The notes beneath the pieces were generated by a model. The model saw only the letters and a program-made list of their open reading frames with translations. It made no database searches and was not told the origin of the DNA. DNA of 64,000 bases from JADJPO01 sp963724535. GTDB taxonomy: Bacteria > Actinomycetota > Actinomycetes > Actinomycetales > Kineosporiaceae. Positions within the stretch are counted from its first letter, which is position 1. The number at the start of each line of letters is the position of its first letter. Position numbers and translations under genes: made by a program. Positions 61,836-64,000 of the stretch are shown here, one piece after another. Where the stretch lies: contig CAVRVD010000019.1 of NCBI GenBank assembly GCA_963724535.1, positions 62,001 through 126,000 of the forward strand. Reading direction: 5' to 3'.

Positions 61836-62270
61836 ATGCTGACCAGCATGCCGACCTTGATCTCCTCTGCCGGCGCCGGGATCACCGCCGCGGTGGTCGC
61901 TCTCGGGGCCGCCGTCGTGGCCTGGGCGCCCCAACACACGGACGTGCCCGACCCCGCGCCCTCGGCGGGCCCGGAGCAGGTGGTGGCCAGCTACCTGGAC
62001 GCGGTCTCCGCCCGCGACTTCGGCACCGCGAACTCCCTGGTGCTGGCCCAGCGTCTCGAGTACGGGCGCCTGGACCGGGCACCCCGGTACCTGGACGTCG
62101 AGATCGGTGAGTCGGAGCAGGTGGAGGGGGCGACCGCGTCGTTCCCGGACACCGTGGCGGTGCCGGTCTCGGCCCGGCTTGGCTCGGACGAGCCGGCGCG
62201 GAGCTGGCGGGTCACCCTGATGCGCACCACGGACGACGCCTGGCGGATCGTCGGCCTGGCGGACGGCTGA
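61836..62270 (+). CDS. Small membrane-anchored protein with NTF2-like domain
   Basis: A 144-aa protein. The hydrophobic N-terminus ISSAGAGITAAVVALGAAVVAW anchors or exports it. PEQVVASYLDAVSARDFGTANSL begins an NTF2/DUF4878-like fold common in actinobacterial lipoproteins and Mce-associated proteins; RVTLMRTTDDAWRIVGL closes it. Function unknown. GTG 61824 and ATG 61848 are alternative starts. It converges with the following GAF-GGDEF gene, whose stop codon is adjacent (62271). Confidence 0.68.
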   Translation: MLTSMPTLISSAGAGITAAVVALGAAVVAWAPQHTDVPDPAPSAGPEQVVASYLDAVSARDFGTANSLVLAQRLEYGRLDRAPRYLDVEIGESEQVEGATASFPDTVAVPVSARLGSDEPARSWRVTLMRTTDDAWRIVGLADG

Positions 62271-63986
62271 TCAGCGGGCCCAGCGAACCTGGACCCGCTG
62301 CTCGGCCAGGGCCTGCTGCGCCTCGTCGAGGATGTCCTGGGCGGTGCCGACCACGTCGATGACGACGGTCCGCAGCCGCAGCGGCCGGGCCAGGTCGTAG
62401 GCGCCGTCGGTGGCGGCGTCGACCTCGTCGACCAGCCGGGCGGCGACCTGGGCGGCGTCCTCGGCCTCAGTGGCCGCGAGCAGCACGGCCAGGACGTCCT
62501 CGTCGAACCGGTAGGGCAGGTCCCCGACCCGCAGGCCTGCGGAGAACGTCCTGGCGATCAGAGCCAGCACCTCGTCGGCCTCCTGAACGCCGAGCTCGGT
62601 GCGCATCCTGGCCAGACCGTCCACCTCGGCGACGACCAGCGAGACGGGCATGCCGTGCTCGCTGCTGCTGCGCAACGCCGCCTGCAGGTCCTGGGCGAGC
62701 CGGTTCTGCGGGGCCAGAGAGGTCACCGGGTCCACGCCTTCCTCGCGGCGCAGCACGCCACGGCGGGTCAGACCGTCCAACGCGGCACCCGCCATCCGTG
62801 CCATCCGGTCCAGCAGGCTCTCCTCGACCGCGGTGAACGGACGCGGGGTGTCCCGTCGGGCCAGCAGCGTGCCCACCCGGGCACCGGCGCTGGCCATGGG
62901 GACGGCGAGCAGCGCCGTCGTCGCGCCGTCGGCCAACGGGTCACCGTCGACGACCTCGCGGACCGGGGCACCGACGGAGATCAGTGCGACCAGGGTCTGC
63001 GGGCCCCAGAGCGTGGCCGTGCCCGGGCTCACCGACAACACCCGAGGCCCGTCCGGGCTGTTCACGACCAGGGCCACCGAGTCGGCGTCGGCCAGCACCG
63101 AGGCCTCCTCGGTGACGATCCGGGCCACCGCGATCCGGTCCTCGGCCGCGTCCAGGCGGCCATTGGCGATCCGCAGGGCGTCATGCTGAGCGGCGCTGAG
63201 CCGGCCCGAGGGCCGCTGTCCGGGCACCGGGACCGACAGCAGGGGCGGGACGGTGCCCACGGGGTCCGGGATCGCCTCGAGGCCCATCTGCTCACCCGGC
63301 TCAACGAGGTACTGGCCGACCATCGGCTCGGGGTCCGGCTCGTCGTCGGGCGCCAGACCGATCGACCCACCCGGTGGGAGGGGGGCCGACGGTGCCCCGA
63401 CGTGCACGAGGTCGTCCCAGCCGCGCCCGGCGGAGCTCAGCACCTGGAAGGGGCCGTGGGGCAGGTCGGGCTCCCGGGGCGGCGTGTCGTCCGGGGCGGT
63501 CTGCCGGGTGGCGCGGGCGTCGGCCGGGGTCCACCACTCCGCGGCGGCGTTCGCCGCCTCCGGTCGGTCGACCAGCTCGATACCCAGCCACTCCTCGTCA
63601 TGCCAGTCGATGTCGTAGAAGGCGCTCGCGCGGCGAGCGTCGGAGAAGCCGGTCATGTCACCGCTTTCGGATGCGGGAGAGCCGCTTCGGGCGGATATCG
63701 GCTCGGTCGCGGGGGGAGGTTCGGGCCGGTCCTCGCCCGGCTGGTGCTCGTCCGGGTCGTCACGCGGAGCGTCACTCGCAGCGCCGTCCAGCTCGTCGTC
63801 CAGCTTGTCCAGCTCGTCGTCCAGCTCGTCCAGCTCGTCGTCCAGCTCGTCCAGCTCGTCGGCTCCCGCCGGCTCCACCGCGCTGACTGGCGCCCGGAGC
63901 AGCGTCTCGGCGTCCAGTTCGGTGCCCTCACCGCCTGCTCTGGTCAGCGCCGCGCCGGCGGTGCGGTGCCGACCCGGGGCGCTCAT
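62271..63986 (-). CDS. GAF plus degenerate GGDEF protein with acidic repeat
   Basis: A 571-aa soluble protein. Residues 43-67 are an acidic DELDELD-type heptad repeat, probably a coiled coil. Residues about 105-150 contain a short conserved-looking acidic segment (FYDIDWHDEEWLGIEL). A GAF domain follows (about 270-400: EDRIAVARIVTEEASVLADADSV to RPFTAVEESLLDRMA). The C-terminal GGDEF-like domain has DPVTSLAPQNRLAQDL but DEDVL at 495-499 in place of GGDEF, so it should not make c-di-GMP. RVGD at 486-489 keeps the inhibitory-site motif in exact register, suggesting a c-di-GMP receptor role. Confidence 0.8.
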   Translation of the reverse strand: MSAPGRHRTAGAALTRAGGEGTELDAETLLRAPVSAVEPAGADELDELDDELDELDDELDKLDDELDGAASDAPRDDPDEHQPGEDRPEPPPATEPISARSGSPASESGDMTGFSDARRASAFYDIDWHDEEWLGIELVDRPEAANAAAEWWTPADARATRQTAPDDTPPREPDLPHGPFQVLSSAGRGWDDLVHVGAPSAPLPPGGSIGLAPDDEPDPEPMVGQYLVEPGEQMGLEAIPDPVGTVPPLLSVPVPGQRPSGRLSAAQHDALRIANGRLDAAEDRIAVARIVTEEASVLADADSVALVVNSPDGPRVLSVSPGTATLWGPQTLVALISVGAPVREVVDGDPLADGATTALLAVPMASAGARVGTLLARRDTPRPFTAVEESLLDRMARMAGAALDGLTRRGVLRREEGVDPVTSLAPQNRLAQDLQAALRSSSEHGMPVSLVVAEVDGLARMRTELGVQEADEVLALIARTFSAGLRVGDLPYRFDEDVLAVLLAATEAEDAAQVAARLVDEVDAATDGAYDLARPLRLRTVVIDVVGTAQDILDEAQQALAEQRVQVRWAR

Positions 63987-64000
63987 CGGATGGTCGGCTC

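Overview
The window is very GC-rich with strong G/C third-position bias, GTG starts, a furA-katG pair behind a leaderless-type promoter, LmeA-, DUF5995- and LCP-family genes and an N-terminal-GNAT protein acetyltransferase. It is chromosomal sequence of a high-GC Gram-positive actinobacterium, probably an aerobic soil or environmental one. I cannot name a genus. No phage, plasmid, IS element or CRISPR array is visible; most genes are housekeeping, transport, envelope or stress functions.

Layout. 0-5 kb: the end of a NuoF-like flavoprotein with its ferredoxin, two back-to-back 25-bp palindromes, then a compact cobalt/nickel ECF importer (cbiM, a PDGLE/cbiN-like gene, cbiQ, cbiO), a GyrI-like protein and an LmeA-like lipid-binding protein. 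5-10 kb: a methyltransferase, a DODA-type dioxygenase, and a sulfide/persulfide detoxification locus: a CstR-like repressor, a sulfide:quinone oxidoreductase remnant and a CstB-like persulfide dioxygenase-rhodanese, with two matching operators; then a GntR regulator. 10-19 kb: a diguanylate cyclase, an acyl-CoA dehydrogenase, a lipase-like protein, a GGDEF-EAL membrane protein, a PQQ-type sugar dehydrogenase lipoprotein and a cysteine-free HesB-like protein. 19-27 kb: a baeRF/Rv2629-like protein, an 880-aa GNAT/acyl-CoA-synthetase fusion, furA-katG and a methyltransferase. 27-29 kb: a VWA protein.

29-38.6 kb holds the most coherent metabolic unit: a LacI repressor, divergent GH38 alpha-mannosidase, ABC sugar-binding lipoprotein, two permeases, glycerate kinase and a YihS-like mannose isomerase. 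Together these fit import of mannosylglycerate, hydrolysis to mannose plus glycerate, and entry of both into central metabolism. The divergent promoter carries a tandem LacI-type operator.

38.6-53 kb: a mixture of hydrolases, acetyltransferase, secreted and membrane proteins (SH3-like, DUF1353, DUF5995, CapA plus DUF3160, EEP-family), a decayed wax-ester-synthase tail, a monoacylglycerol-lipase-like gene, tRNA-Arg(ACG) and a TfoX-N protein. 53-57.5 kb is irregular: a full-length GTP-type PEP carboxykinase interrupted by four single-base frameshifts, then a P-loop NTPase fused out of frame to six nearly identical 141-bp TPR units. 57.5-64 kb: a secreted protein of unknown function, tRNA-Ser(GCT) whose 3' end and downstream hairpin are duplicated as a 58-bp direct repeat, an LCP-family cell-wall ligase, a MarR regulator, a small anchored protein and a GAF/degenerate-GGDEF protein that keeps a c-di-GMP inhibitory-site motif.

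Three GGDEF-family proteins suggest active c-di-GMP signalling. Functions are inferred from motifs read by eye; no database search was run.
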